Positions 10,922 through 17,412 of a stretch of 22,390 nucleotides of DNA are shown here, piece after piece (position 1 is the first letter of the stretch; every line of letters starts with the position of its first letter). The notes under the pieces were generated by a model, which saw only the letters and a list, made by a program, of their open reading frames with translations, searched no databases and had not been told where the DNA came from. The position numbers and the translations under genes are program-made. This stretch comes from Ilumatobacteraceae bacterium (GTDB lineage Bacteria; Actinomycetota; Acidimicrobiia; Acidimicrobiales; Ilumatobacteraceae): contig JAOBWK010000086.1 in assembly GCA_025463305.1 (NCBI GenBank), positions 1-22,390 of the forward strand. Direction: 5' to 3'.

Positions 10922-10948
10922 TCAGGTTCGAGTCGGGCATGCGTTCAT
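10922..10948 (-). CDS. Eight-codon leader ORF of the pyr operon (MNACPTRT)
   Basis: This ORF has an ATG at 10948, seven further codons and a TGA at 10924-10922. It has the best-placed ribosome site in the region: GGAGGAG at 10958-10952, with five bases between GGAGG and the ATG. The peptide has no run of one amino acid, so it does not look like an amino-acid-sensing leader. A ribosome stopping at the TGA would reach over the 5' arm of the hairpin that begins 11 nt downstream. The first GG of the Shine-Dalgarno is inside the stem of the predicted PyrR-binding loop. The inferred role is coupling PyrR binding to the attenuator through leader translation. It may instead be a chance ORF if pyrR begins at 10940. 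Confidence 0.45.
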   Translation of the reverse strand: MNACPTRT

Positions 10949-10956
10949 GGTCTCCT

Positions 10957-10987
10957 CCGTACGAGCCTCTCGGGACACGTTTCACGG
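10957..10987 (-). promoter_or_regulatory. PyrR-binding loop at the 5' end of the pyr mRNA
   Basis: The minus-strand RNA at 10977-10964 reads UGUCCCGAGAGGCU. This matches 13 of 14 positions of the PyrR-binding consensus as I recall it (ARUCCNGNGAGGYU); only the first A differs. It folds as a hairpin: CC (10974-10973) with GG (10967-10966) closing a CGAGA loop, ACG (10980-10978) with CGU (10963-10961), and CCGU (10987-10984) with ACGG (10960-10957). A purine bulge GAA lies on the 5' side, as in known loops. The outer stem uses GG of the following Shine-Dalgarno. The hairpin would begin about two bases after the predicted transcription start. Confidence 0.8.
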
Positions 10988-10988
10988 C

Positions 10989-11001
10989 TGGACAGACACT
11001 A
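10989..11001 (-). promoter_or_regulatory. Candidate promoter of the pyr operon
   Basis: TAGTGT (11001-10996, minus strand) fits the TANNNT -10 pattern and places +1 near A10989, just before the PyrR-binding loop. No convincing -35 hexamer is seen. The gene upstream ends at 11036, only 35 nt away, and has no visible terminator, so read-through from the membrane-protein genes is also possible. Confidence 0.5.
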
Positions 11002-11035
11002 GCAGGCGCCGATCCGAGCGCGCCGCGAAAACCGA

Positions 11036-13309
11036 TCAGCTGCAACCACTGTCGGGCGGCGGAGCGCCCTGATGGAGATCGGTCAGGGTGATGCCACCGG
11101 CCTTCATCTCCAGCGAGAGCCGGTTCTGGTCGGTGAGCCGGACCGCTGCGTGGATCGCGCCGTCGACCACGAGCGCCGCCGAGTCCTTGCCGACGACGAT
11201 CGCGAACTGATGCTCGGCCGTGTCGCTCGTGGCGGTGGACACGTCCTGCGGATCGGTGGTGTCCGATGTCGTATCGGATGTCGTGCCCGCCGACGGATCC
11301 GCGGCACCGACCGTGCCCTCCCCCGCGATCACCTGACCGGCGGGCACGTCGGCCGGATCGACCGTCGTCGGCGTCGAGCTGTCGAGCGGCTGCTCGAGGT
11401 AGGTGCTGTCGTAGAGCGCGCCGTCGTCGCCGGAGAACACCTCGGTGTCGGAGATGTTGAGGCGCATGTGCGGCGCCGTCCCGTCGGCGCTGTCGAACAG
11501 CAGCGACATGAACGATCCGCCCGTGCCGGGCGTCAGCCGGTACGTGCCGGAGATGCGGGTGCACAGCGTGGTGCTCAGCCGGAGCAGATCGGTCTGGGAC
11601 GGCGTGGCGTCGGCCGGCCGCGCCGCCACGCCGCGACCGACCGTCCAACTCGACCCGGGCGCCGTCGCGGTGGGCGTGGTGACCGCACCCGCAGCGCCGC
11701 GGAGGACCGCGTCGGCCTGATCGTGGCGGAGGTAGATGTTGTAGTCGGATCCCTCGTACGACTCCTCGAAGCCGTTGCGCACATAGGCCGCGAACGGGGT
11801 GCCGTCGGACAGCGGCAGCGCGGTCTCCTCGAGGAACACCGCCGGGTTCGACTCGGCCATGTCGTCGGCGAACCACTGCCAGGTCTTCGGCAGCACGTAG
11901 TCGGTGCTGGTGCGGCCGAGGTAGATCTGGCCGAGCATGAAGCTCTTCCAGATCCAACGGGTGGCGGCGGTGCGGTGGAACTGCAGGTACTCCCACGGGA
12001 ACTCGGTCCACACCAGCAGCGGATCGTTCTGACGGGACACCAGGTCGAGCACCGCGCGCACCGTTCGTTGGGTGCCGGGCTGGTTCTTGTCGCGCTCGAC
12101 CGCGGTCTGGTGCACGGACGAGTAGCTGCTCGCCGCCTCGAGGCCCATCGTCAGGTGGCCGCCGCCGTTGAACGCCACGGCGAGCAGGCACGCCGCCAAC
12201 GGCCAGGCCACCGCCGTTCGGAAGTCGCCGCGCACGCCCGCGACGAGGCGGTAGACGTGGCCGATCACCGCGGCGGCCATCAGCGCCGTGGGGAGGGCGA
12301 GGATCGAGTAGTAGTGCGTCGAGTAGCGCTGGCCGGCCACGAGCTCGGCCCACGCGCCCACGAACCACAGGCAGAGCGCGAGGTGCACGAAGCGCTCCTG
12401 GCGTGACATCGCCCGCCACAGCCCGATGGTGATCGCCACGAACGCGACCACGATGACGAACGACACCGGCCAGGCGCGGTAGTAGCGGAGCGCGACGTCG
12501 CGTCCGTACACCAGCTGGTTGGCCAGGCTCCGTCCGGTCGCGAGGTTCTGGTAGACGTTGTACGTCCAGTAGTCGCTCCAGAACTGCTCGAACTGGCCGC
12601 GGACGATGTAGTACGCCGGGACCGCGACGAACACGGCGATCGGCGTGAGGACGAGGATCTGGCGGCTCGCTCGGTACTCGCGCTCGTCCTCCACGGACTC
12701 GATGCTCGCCAGTGAGATGATGGCCACGGCGATCGCGGCGATCGTGCAGACGAACAGCAGCTGCACCGCCAGCCCGAGCAGGATGCCGACGACGAGCGCC
12801 GACCAGCGGGCCCGGCCCGGCAGCCACCAGCGCTTCCCCAGACCGATGATCACCGCCGCAGCGAAGAGCCCGACGATCATGTTGCGCGCGTACAGGACCC
12901 CCGCGTAGTCGGCCTTGCCGAGTGCGAAGTGGTAGAAGACGCCGATCCCGATGGCGATGCCGAGCATCCGGTGACCGCCGAAGAAGCGGACCACGGCCGA
13001 CGCCGCCCACGCGAGCACCCCGCTGACCACGAGGACGAGGAACGAGATCGCGTACCAGAAGCCGTCGTAGGAGGTGATCGCCTCCGCCAGCCGGTACACC
13101 ATCGGCTCGAGCACACCCTTGTTGACGAGGCCGTTCTCGTAGAACGTGCCACCGAAGTGGATGGCCCGATCGACGTTGACCCGGGTCTGCATCGGGTCCC
13201 AGTTCTGCGACCGGAACTCGTTGTGGAAGAACGCCGCGACCGCCATCCCGCCGACGAGGAACACGGTGGCCAGCACGCAGAACCGGCGCAGGTTGCGGGT
13301 GAGCGTCAT
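11036..13309 (-). CDS. Large polytopic membrane protein, GT-C glycosyltransferase-like, with extracytoplasmic C-terminal region
   Basis: The 757-residue product has about ten predicted membrane segments in its first ~390 residues (for example near residues 11-28, 84-108, 168-198, 277-300 and 330-355). A long soluble C-terminal region of about 370 residues follows. The first large loop has FYENGLVNKGVLEPMVYRLA (56-75), and a later loop-helix reads QRYSTHYYSILALPTALMA. Both resemble the K-G-P-L and R-x-x-H-Y-x-x-P-l-l-P patterns of GT-C (GT39/ArnT-type) lipid-linked sugar transferases. Near the C-terminus a Thr/Asp/Ser-rich linker (TTSDTTSDTTDPQ) precedes a last beta-rich stretch ending in PDSGCS. 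The start at 13309 overlaps the previous gene by 4 nt (ATGA), so the pair probably acts together in cell-surface glycan assembly. Donor and acceptor are unknown. Confidence 0.75.
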   Translation of the reverse strand: MTLTRNLRRFCVLATVFLVGGMAVAAFFHNEFRSQNWDPMQTRVNVDRAIHFGGTFYENGLVNKGVLEPMVYRLAEAITSYDGFWYAISFLVLVVSGVLAWAASAVVRFFGGHRMLGIAIGIGVFYHFALGKADYAGVLYARNMIVGLFAAAVIIGLGKRWWLPGRARWSALVVGILLGLAVQLLFVCTIAAIAVAIISLASIESVEDEREYRASRQILVLTPIAVFVAVPAYYIVRGQFEQFWSDYWTYNVYQNLATGRSLANQLVYGRDVALRYYRAWPVSFVIVVAFVAITIGLWRAMSRQERFVHLALCLWFVGAWAELVAGQRYSTHYYSILALPTALMAAAVIGHVYRLVAGVRGDFRTAVAWPLAACLLAVAFNGGGHLTMGLEAASSYSSVHQTAVERDKNQPGTQRTVRAVLDLVSRQNDPLLVWTEFPWEYLQFHRTAATRWIWKSFMLGQIYLGRTSTDYVLPKTWQWFADDMAESNPAVFLEETALPLSDGTPFAAYVRNGFEESYEGSDYNIYLRHDQADAVLRGAAGAVTTPTATAPGSSWTVGRGVAARPADATPSQTDLLRLSTTLCTRISGTYRLTPGTGGSFMSLLFDSADGTAPHMRLNISDTEVFSGDDGALYDSTYLEQPLDSSTPTTVDPADVPAGQVIAGEGTVGAADPSAGTTSDTTSDTTDPQDVSTATSDTAEHQFAIVVGKDSAALVVDGAIHAAVRLTDQNRLSLEMKAGGITLTDLHQGAPPPDSGCS

Positions 13310-14751
13310 GCCGGCACTCCGTCCGAGAGGGCGGCCGCCTTGCGCGCTGCGCGTGCCGTGCGGATCCACTCGACGCCCGCGTCGAGCCCGACGCCGAGGC
13401 ACAGCACCATGATCAACGCCATGCGCGCAAGGGGGCCGACCATGTGGCGCTGCACCTCGACCGAGTCGCCGATGTAGGAGATGTAGAGGTCGACGAACGT
13501 CGACACGAGCAGCAGCCCGAGCACGATCGACTGCCGGCCACGGCGCCGCCACGCGGCCAGTCCCAGCCCGGCCACCGACAGGAGCATCCACACCAGCAGG
13601 CCCTTGCGGGTGGTGGGCCCGTTGATCTGCGCGGGCGCAGCGTCGGGCAACCGTTCGGCGACGGTGAACGCGTCGTAGCTCGACTGGTCGGCCCGCAACA
13701 GCAGCGGAAGGTCGTCGTACAGGAGGTGCGTCCAGTGCGGTGCGAAGCGCACGTACGACTCGAGCATCACCCGCTGGCCGCTGCCCCTCGCCCATGCCCG
13801 GAAGGTGGCCAGGTCCGCGCTGTCGAGCATGTCCCAGTTGTCGGTGAAGCTGTCGTGACCCGTCCGCGCGAGCAGCGCCGCGTCGACCGGCATGCCCTGG
13901 CCCTCGAACCAGTGCAGGATCTCCGGATCGGTGAGCACCCGGGTACCGACGTTGTTGATCGTCGGATAGCGGTTGCGTCCGTTGGCGGCCTGGGTGAGCG
14001 TGACGCCGATGCAAACGACGAGGGTGACGATGCCCCACGTGCGCAGCGCGCGGCGCATCGATCGATCGGCCGAGCGCCACCAGAACGACGCGATCAGCAG
14101 TGCGGGCACCCCGATCGCCACCCACGGCGGCACGTTGGAATCGCGCACCGTGAGCCACGCCACGGTTGCCAGCCCGGCGAGGTGCAGGCGACGTTGGCTG
14201 CTGGTGGCCGAGAACCGCCACCAGGCGATGACCGACAGCACGGCCAGCGTCTGGCCGAGCGACTCGCTGAGGATGTGCGTCGTCCACAGCGCGAACCGCG
14301 GCTCGACGGCGATGCTGAGCACGAGCAGCACGATCACGAGCTTGGCCTCGCGCTGGATCAGCACCCGGCACACCGTCATCGCGGCGAGGAGGTAGACGGC
14401 CCCGTACAGGAACGTCTGCACCACCACCGTCACGACCGTGCTGCGCCCGAGGAGGAACAGCAGCGTCGGGAACGCGATCGGTCGTTCGGATGCGTAGAAG
14501 CCGGGCGAGAACGGGGTCAGCCGGGCCGCGTTGAGGAACGAGAACGAGTCGGGGAAGAAGATGGTGAAGTGCTTCGGCCATCCGGCACCCAGCACACGGA
14601 CCATGAAGACCATCAGCGCGAGGACGGCCACGATGGACAGCGCCTGGCTGCGACATTCCTCGCTGCGCACGCGCGGGATCACCGCCCGGCGGGCGAAGCG
14701 TTCCACAGCAGTCGTCACGCGCCCGCTCCGCGGCGCAGGGGGCTCGCCCAT
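13306..14751 (-). CDS. Polytopic membrane protein, GT-C glycosyltransferase-like
   Basis: The 481-residue product has a basic cytoplasmic N-terminus and then about ten hydrophobic segments, beginning with ALSIVAVLALMVFMV at residues 37-51. The first outside loop reads FFPDSFSFLNAARL (65-78) and then FYASERPIAFPTLLFLLG. This layout (acidic residue in the first loop, here D68, then an R-P-x-x-x-P-x-L helix) is typical of GT-C polyprenyl-phosphate-sugar transferases. The family is inferred from pattern only. The ATG at 14751 has no Shine-Dalgarno but has a TANNNT box seven bases upstream, so I favour a leaderless start; a GTG at 14718 with GGAG nearby is the alternative. It is coupled by a 4-nt overlap to the next membrane gene. 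In Streptomyces the matching position between nusB and pyrR holds bldD. Confidence 0.72.
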   Translation of the reverse strand: MGEPPAPRSGRVTTAVERFARRAVIPRVRSEECRSQALSIVAVLALMVFMVRVLGAGWPKHFTIFFPDSFSFLNAARLTPFSPGFYASERPIAFPTLLFLLGRSTVVTVVVQTFLYGAVYLLAAMTVCRVLIQREAKLVIVLLVLSIAVEPRFALWTTHILSESLGQTLAVLSVIAWWRFSATSSQRRLHLAGLATVAWLTVRDSNVPPWVAIGVPALLIASFWWRSADRSMRRALRTWGIVTLVVCIGVTLTQAANGRNRYPTINNVGTRVLTDPEILHWFEGQGMPVDAALLARTGHDSFTDNWDMLDSADLATFRAWARGSGQRVMLESYVRFAPHWTHLLYDDLPLLLRADQSSYDAFTVAERLPDAAPAQINGPTTRKGLLVWMLLSVAGLGLAAWRRRGRQSIVLGLLLVSTFVDLYISYIGDSVEVQRHMVGPLARMALIMVLCLGVGLDAGVEWIRTARAARKAAALSDGVPA

Positions 14752-14764
14752 CGGCCGCACGCTA
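14752..14764 (-). promoter_or_regulatory. Candidate leaderless promoter of the GT-C-like gene pair
   Basis: TAGCGT (14764-14759, minus strand) is followed by seven bases (GCGGCCG) and the ATG at 14751. No Shine-Dalgarno is present. The 17-base stretch TAGCGTGCGGCCGATGG differs at only three positions from the one that precedes the HAD/acyltransferase gene at 18853. Confidence 0.5.
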
Positions 14765-14815
14765 GCAACCGGACGTGACCGCGGTGGGTGCAGTCGGGCA
14801 GCCGACCGAGCCTGC

Positions 14816-15241
14816 TCAGCGAGCCGAGCGGAGCTTGGCGGCGACCGCCGAGAGGACCCCGTTGACGAACTTGCCGGAGTCGTCGGTGGAGAACCGCTTG
14901 GCGAGCTCGACGGCTTCGTCGATGATGACGGCCACCGGCACATCGGGGCGACCGAGCAGCTCGAACGTGCCGATCCGGAGGATGTTGCGATCGAGGGTGG
15001 GCATCCGCTGCAGGGTCCAACCCTTGGCGTGGGTGGCGATCAGGTCGTCGATCTCACGACCGTGCACCTCGACGCCCACGACAAGTGACTTGGTCAGCTC
15101 GTCGGGACGCAGGACCTGACCCTCGACGACATCGCTGGGCGCCATCGACTTCGACTCGGCCTCGTACAGCAGGATCAGCGCGCGTTCGCGCGCATCGGAC
15201 CGTTCGTCTTCCACGCCGACGGGGCGGGCGCGGCGAGCCAT
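14816..15241 (-). CDS. nusB: Transcription antitermination factor NusB
   Basis: NusB with NusE (ribosomal protein S10) binds boxA RNA in rRNA operons and lets RNA polymerase pass terminators. The 141-residue product is all-helical and contains ARERALILLYEAE at the N-terminus, the LDRNILRIGTFELLGRPDVPVAVIIDEAVELAKRFS core in parts, and DSGKFVNGVLSAVAAKLR at the C-terminus, the conserved FVNGVL helix. The length is normal. It starts four bases after the efp stop, which matches the usual efp-nusB pairing and implies one transcript. The site upstream of the ATG is weak, so coupling is likely. A short 64-nt gap separates its stop from the GT-C-like gene. Confidence 0.96.
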   Translation of the reverse strand: MARRARPVGVEDERSDARERALILLYEAESKSMAPSDVVEGQVLRPDELTKSLVVGVEVHGREIDDLIATHAKGWTLQRMPTLDRNILRIGTFELLGRPDVPVAVIIDEAVELAKRFSTDDSGKFVNGVLSAVAAKLRSAR

Positions 15242-15244
15242 GCG

Positions 15245-15808
15245 TCAGACCCGCGTCATGTATTCGCCGGTGCGGGTGTCGACCTTGACCTTGTCACCGG
15301 TGTTGATGAACAGCGGGACCTGGACGATCTTGCCCGTCTCGAGCGTGGCCGGCTTGCGGCCGCCCGTGGAGCGGTCGCCCTGCACGCCGGGCTCGGTCTC
15401 GGCGATCGTGAGCTCGACGGACGCCGCGATGTCGACGGACACGATCTCACCCTGATAGACGGCGATCTGGGCCATCATCGACTCGATCATGTAGTCCGCT
15501 GCCTCGCCGAGGGCGGCGGGACGCACCGTCATCTGGTCGTACGTCTCGGTGTCCATGAACACGTAGTCGTCGCCGTCGCGGTAGAGGAACTGCATGTCGG
15601 CGCGGTCGAGGATGGCCTGCTCGACCCGGATGCCGGCGTTGAACGTGCGCTCCAGCATGTTGCCGCTCTTCAGGTTGCGCAGCTTCGTGCGCACGAACGC
15701 ACCACCCTTGCCGGGCTTCACGTGCTGGAACTCGACGACCTGGAAGAGGCCGTTGTCGAGCTCGAGCGTGATCCCGTTCTTCAGGTCGTTGGTGGTGATG
15801 GCAGGCAT
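15245..15808 (-). CDS. efp: Translation elongation factor P
   Basis: EF-P enters the ribosomal E site and relieves stalling at consecutive prolines. The 187-residue product has the three beta-barrel domains expected. The KOW-like N-terminal domain contains [19 protein letters not shown], where the loop PGKGG places the functional Lys at residue 34. The central OB domain has [12 protein letters not shown]. The C-terminal OB domain shows [40 protein letters not shown] (given in part), the EF-P signature. The start at 15808 has AAGGA seven bases upstream. A longer in-frame ATG (15844) would add residues inside the pepP coding end and is not supported. No EpmA or other modification gene is in the window; some actinobacterial EF-Ps are known to work with an unmodified Lys. 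Confidence 0.98.
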   Translation of the reverse strand: MPAITTNDLKNGITLELDNGLFQVVEFQHVKPGKGGAFVRTKLRNLKSGNMLERTFNAGIRVEQAILDRADMQFLYRDGDDYVFMDTETYDQMTVRPAALGEAADYMIESMMAQIAVYQGEIVSVDIAASVELTIAETEPGVQGDRSTGGRKPATLETGKIVQVPLFINTGDKVKVDTRTGEYMTRV

Positions 15809-16887
15809 GGTGAATCCTTGGGCGTCTTGGTGAGGGGCAGGCATCCGTCGGTGGTGACGACCACCATGTCTTCGATGCGGACTCCGCCGAAGTCACCACG
15901 ATAGACGCCAGGTTCGACAGTCACCACGTCCGCGACACGAAGAGTGTCGTCGTACGACTGCGTCAACCAGGGCGATTCGTGGATCTGCAGCCCGACGCCG
16001 TGGCCGGTGCCGTGGGTGAACCAATCGCCCCATCCCGCCGCGGTGATGTGGTCGCGGCACACGCCGTCGAGGGCCCGCCCGCCCGCGCCTGGGGCCACAC
16101 TGCGCACGCCGGCGCGCTGCGCCTCGAGCACGACGCCGTACACCTCCTGCTGGAGCGATGTCGGATCGCCCATCGTGAACGTGCGGGTCATGTCGCTGTG
16201 GTAGCCGTCGAAGAGTGCACCGAAGTCGATGACGACGGTCATGCCCTCGACGATGCGCGTTTCGTCGGGATGGTGGTGCGGCAGCGCGGCGTTCGCGCCG
16301 GCGGCGACGATGGTGTCGAAGCTCGGTCCGTCGGCGCCGTGCTGGCGCATCGCGGCCTCGAGCGTGTCGCGGAACTGGGCCTCCGTCGGCTCGCTGTGCA
16401 GGAACGGCAGGGAGACGGCCAGCGCGATGTCGGCGATGTCCGATGCACGTTCCATCCGCTCGATCTCGCCTGCGTCCTTGGTGCGCCGGCCCTCCTCGAC
16501 CACGCCGGCGGTGGCGGTCCACTCGGCGTCGACGGCCGCGCTCAGCGATGCGTGCTCGGCGTAGGAGATGTGCGCGCCCTCGAACCCGACCCGGCGTCCA
16601 CGGACCGCTGACTCGAGGTGGTCGGTCATCGCCTGGCGCGTCGAGCCGACCCGCACCGCGCCGTCGATTCCCGCTGCCGCCATCTGCGCCGCGCCCTGCT
16701 CGCCGTAGCGGCCGTCGGTGATCAGCACCAGCTCGTCAGGGGTGACCAGCACCCATCCGTTCGACCCGGTGAAGCCGGTGAGCCAGCGGATGTTGTCGTG
16801 GCTGGTGACGACGAAGTGGTCGTACGACGCCGCCGCGAGGTGGCCGCGCATCCACGCGACCCGCCGCGGGTGGTCGAGCGGTGTCAT
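15781..16887 (-). CDS. M24 family Xaa-Pro aminopeptidase / dipeptidase
   Basis: This enzyme removes N-terminal residues next to proline (aminopeptidase P) or splits Xaa-Pro dipeptides, using two divalent metals. The 368-residue product has an N-terminal creatinase-like domain ([20 protein letters not shown] at 30-49) and a pita-bread catalytic domain. Visible ligands are the two Asp in [18 protein letters not shown], the His in [13 protein letters not shown], the Glu in TVEPGVY and the Glu in GVRIED. The last 28 nt overlap the start of efp in another frame, so both must be translated from one message. It overlaps aroQ by 4 nt at its start. The efp-pepP/pepQ-aroQ order is common in actinobacteria and Firmicutes. 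Whether the substrate is a peptide or dipeptide (pepP versus pepQ) cannot be decided by eye. Confidence 0.93.
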   Translation of the reverse strand: MTPLDHPRRVAWMRGHLAAASYDHFVVTSHDNIRWLTGFTGSNGWVLVTPDELVLITDGRYGEQGAAQMAAAGIDGAVRVGSTRQAMTDHLESAVRGRRVGFEGAHISYAEHASLSAAVDAEWTATAGVVEEGRRTKDAGEIERMERASDIADIALAVSLPFLHSEPTEAQFRDTLEAAMRQHGADGPSFDTIVAAGANAALPHHHPDETRIVEGMTVVIDFGALFDGYHSDMTRTFTMGDPTSLQQEVYGVVLEAQRAGVRSVAPGAGGRALDGVCRDHITAAGWGDWFTHGTGHGVGLQIHESPWLTQSYDDTLRVADVVTVEPGVYRGDFGGVRIEDMVVVTTDGCLPLTKTPKDSPCLPSPPTT

Positions 16888-17396
16888 GCCGTTCGCTCGG
16901 CTCCGAGCCGATGGGCGATCGCCTCGACCGCGAGCACGTAGCCGTGGATGCCGAGCCCGACGATGGTGCCGGTGGCCACCGGCGAGACGACGCTGGTGTG
17001 CCGCCACGCCTCACGGGCGTTCGGGTTGGAGATGTGCACCTCGATGATCGGTCCGCCGAACGCAGCCAGCGCATCGTGCAGGCTCCACGCGTAGTGGGTG
17101 AAGGCGCCGGGGTTGATGATGATCGCCGCCGACTGCAGCCGGGCCGCGTGGATCGCGTCGACGAGGTCGCCCTCGTGGTTGGTCTGGATCGCGTCGATCG
17201 TGAGGCCGAACGCCTCGGCGGCCAAGGTCGCGGTGGCGACGTAGTCCTCGAGCGTGTTCGTGCCGTAGATGTGCGGCTCGCGCTGGCCGAGCAGGTTGAG
17301 GTTCGGTCCGTGGAGCAGCGAGATCCTGATCGTCGTGTCAGCAGTCGTCGCCTCAGTGGTCGTGTCAGCAGTGGTCGTCGTGTCGGTGGTCGTCAT
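16884..17396 (-). CDS. aroQ: 3-dehydroquinate dehydratase, type II
   Basis: AroQ dehydrates 3-dehydroquinate to 3-dehydroshikimate in the shikimate pathway. The 170-residue product has HGPNLNLLGQREPHIYG with Arg39 and the catalytic Tyr44, INPGAFTHYAWSLHDAL, IIEVHISNPNAREAWRH with the conserved E-V-H-x-S-N and the active-site His, and SPVATGTIVGLGIHGYVLAVEA. These are the signatures of the dodecameric type II enzyme. The family core starts near residue 23; the first 22 residues are almost only Thr, Asp and Ala, an added low-complexity tail coded by a repetitive GAC/ACC tract. The ATG at 17396 has CAGGGA five to seven bases upstream, which favours this start over a shorter one. Its stop overlaps the peptidase start by 4 nt. 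No other aro gene is in the window. Confidence 0.95.
   Translation of the reverse strand: MTTTDTTTTADTTTEATTADTTIRISLLHGPNLNLLGQREPHIYGTNTLEDYVATATLAAEAFGLTIDAIQTNHEGDLVDAIHAARLQSAAIIINPGAFTHYAWSLHDALAAFGGPIIEVHISNPNAREAWRHTSVVSPVATGTIVGLGIHGYVLAVEAIAHRLGAERTA
17334..17372. repeat. Short in-frame direct repeat in the 5' end of aroQ
   Basis: The 12-mer CGTGTCAGCAGT occurs at 17334-17345 and 17361-17372 (plus-strand reading), 27 bases apart, which is nine codons. Nearby GTGGTCGTC units make the whole tract 17331-17396 repetitive. It codes the Thr/Asp/Ala tail of AroQ and may have grown by slippage in whole codons. Confidence 0.6.
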
Positions 17397-17412
17397 GTCG
17401 GTCCCTGCCACG

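Noticed and set aside
10922..10948. Leader peptide as a cysteine- or threonine-sensing attenuator
   Set aside because: The peptide MNACPTRT has only one Cys and two separated Thr, without the codon runs such leaders need; the PyrR loop upstream gives a better explanation.
10323..13010. Continuous minus-strand frame that would fuse a 660-residue extension to PyrR
   Set aside because: The extension reads the membrane-protein gene in the wrong frame and is Arg/Gly-rich nonsense; a promoter, PyrR loop and start signals lie before pyrR.
11072..14778. Two plus-strand open frames of 444 codons each opposite the membrane genes
   Set aside because: The minus strand codes regular membrane helices with GT-C-type loops; the plus-strand products are His/Arg/Glu-rich with no hydrophobic pattern or motif.
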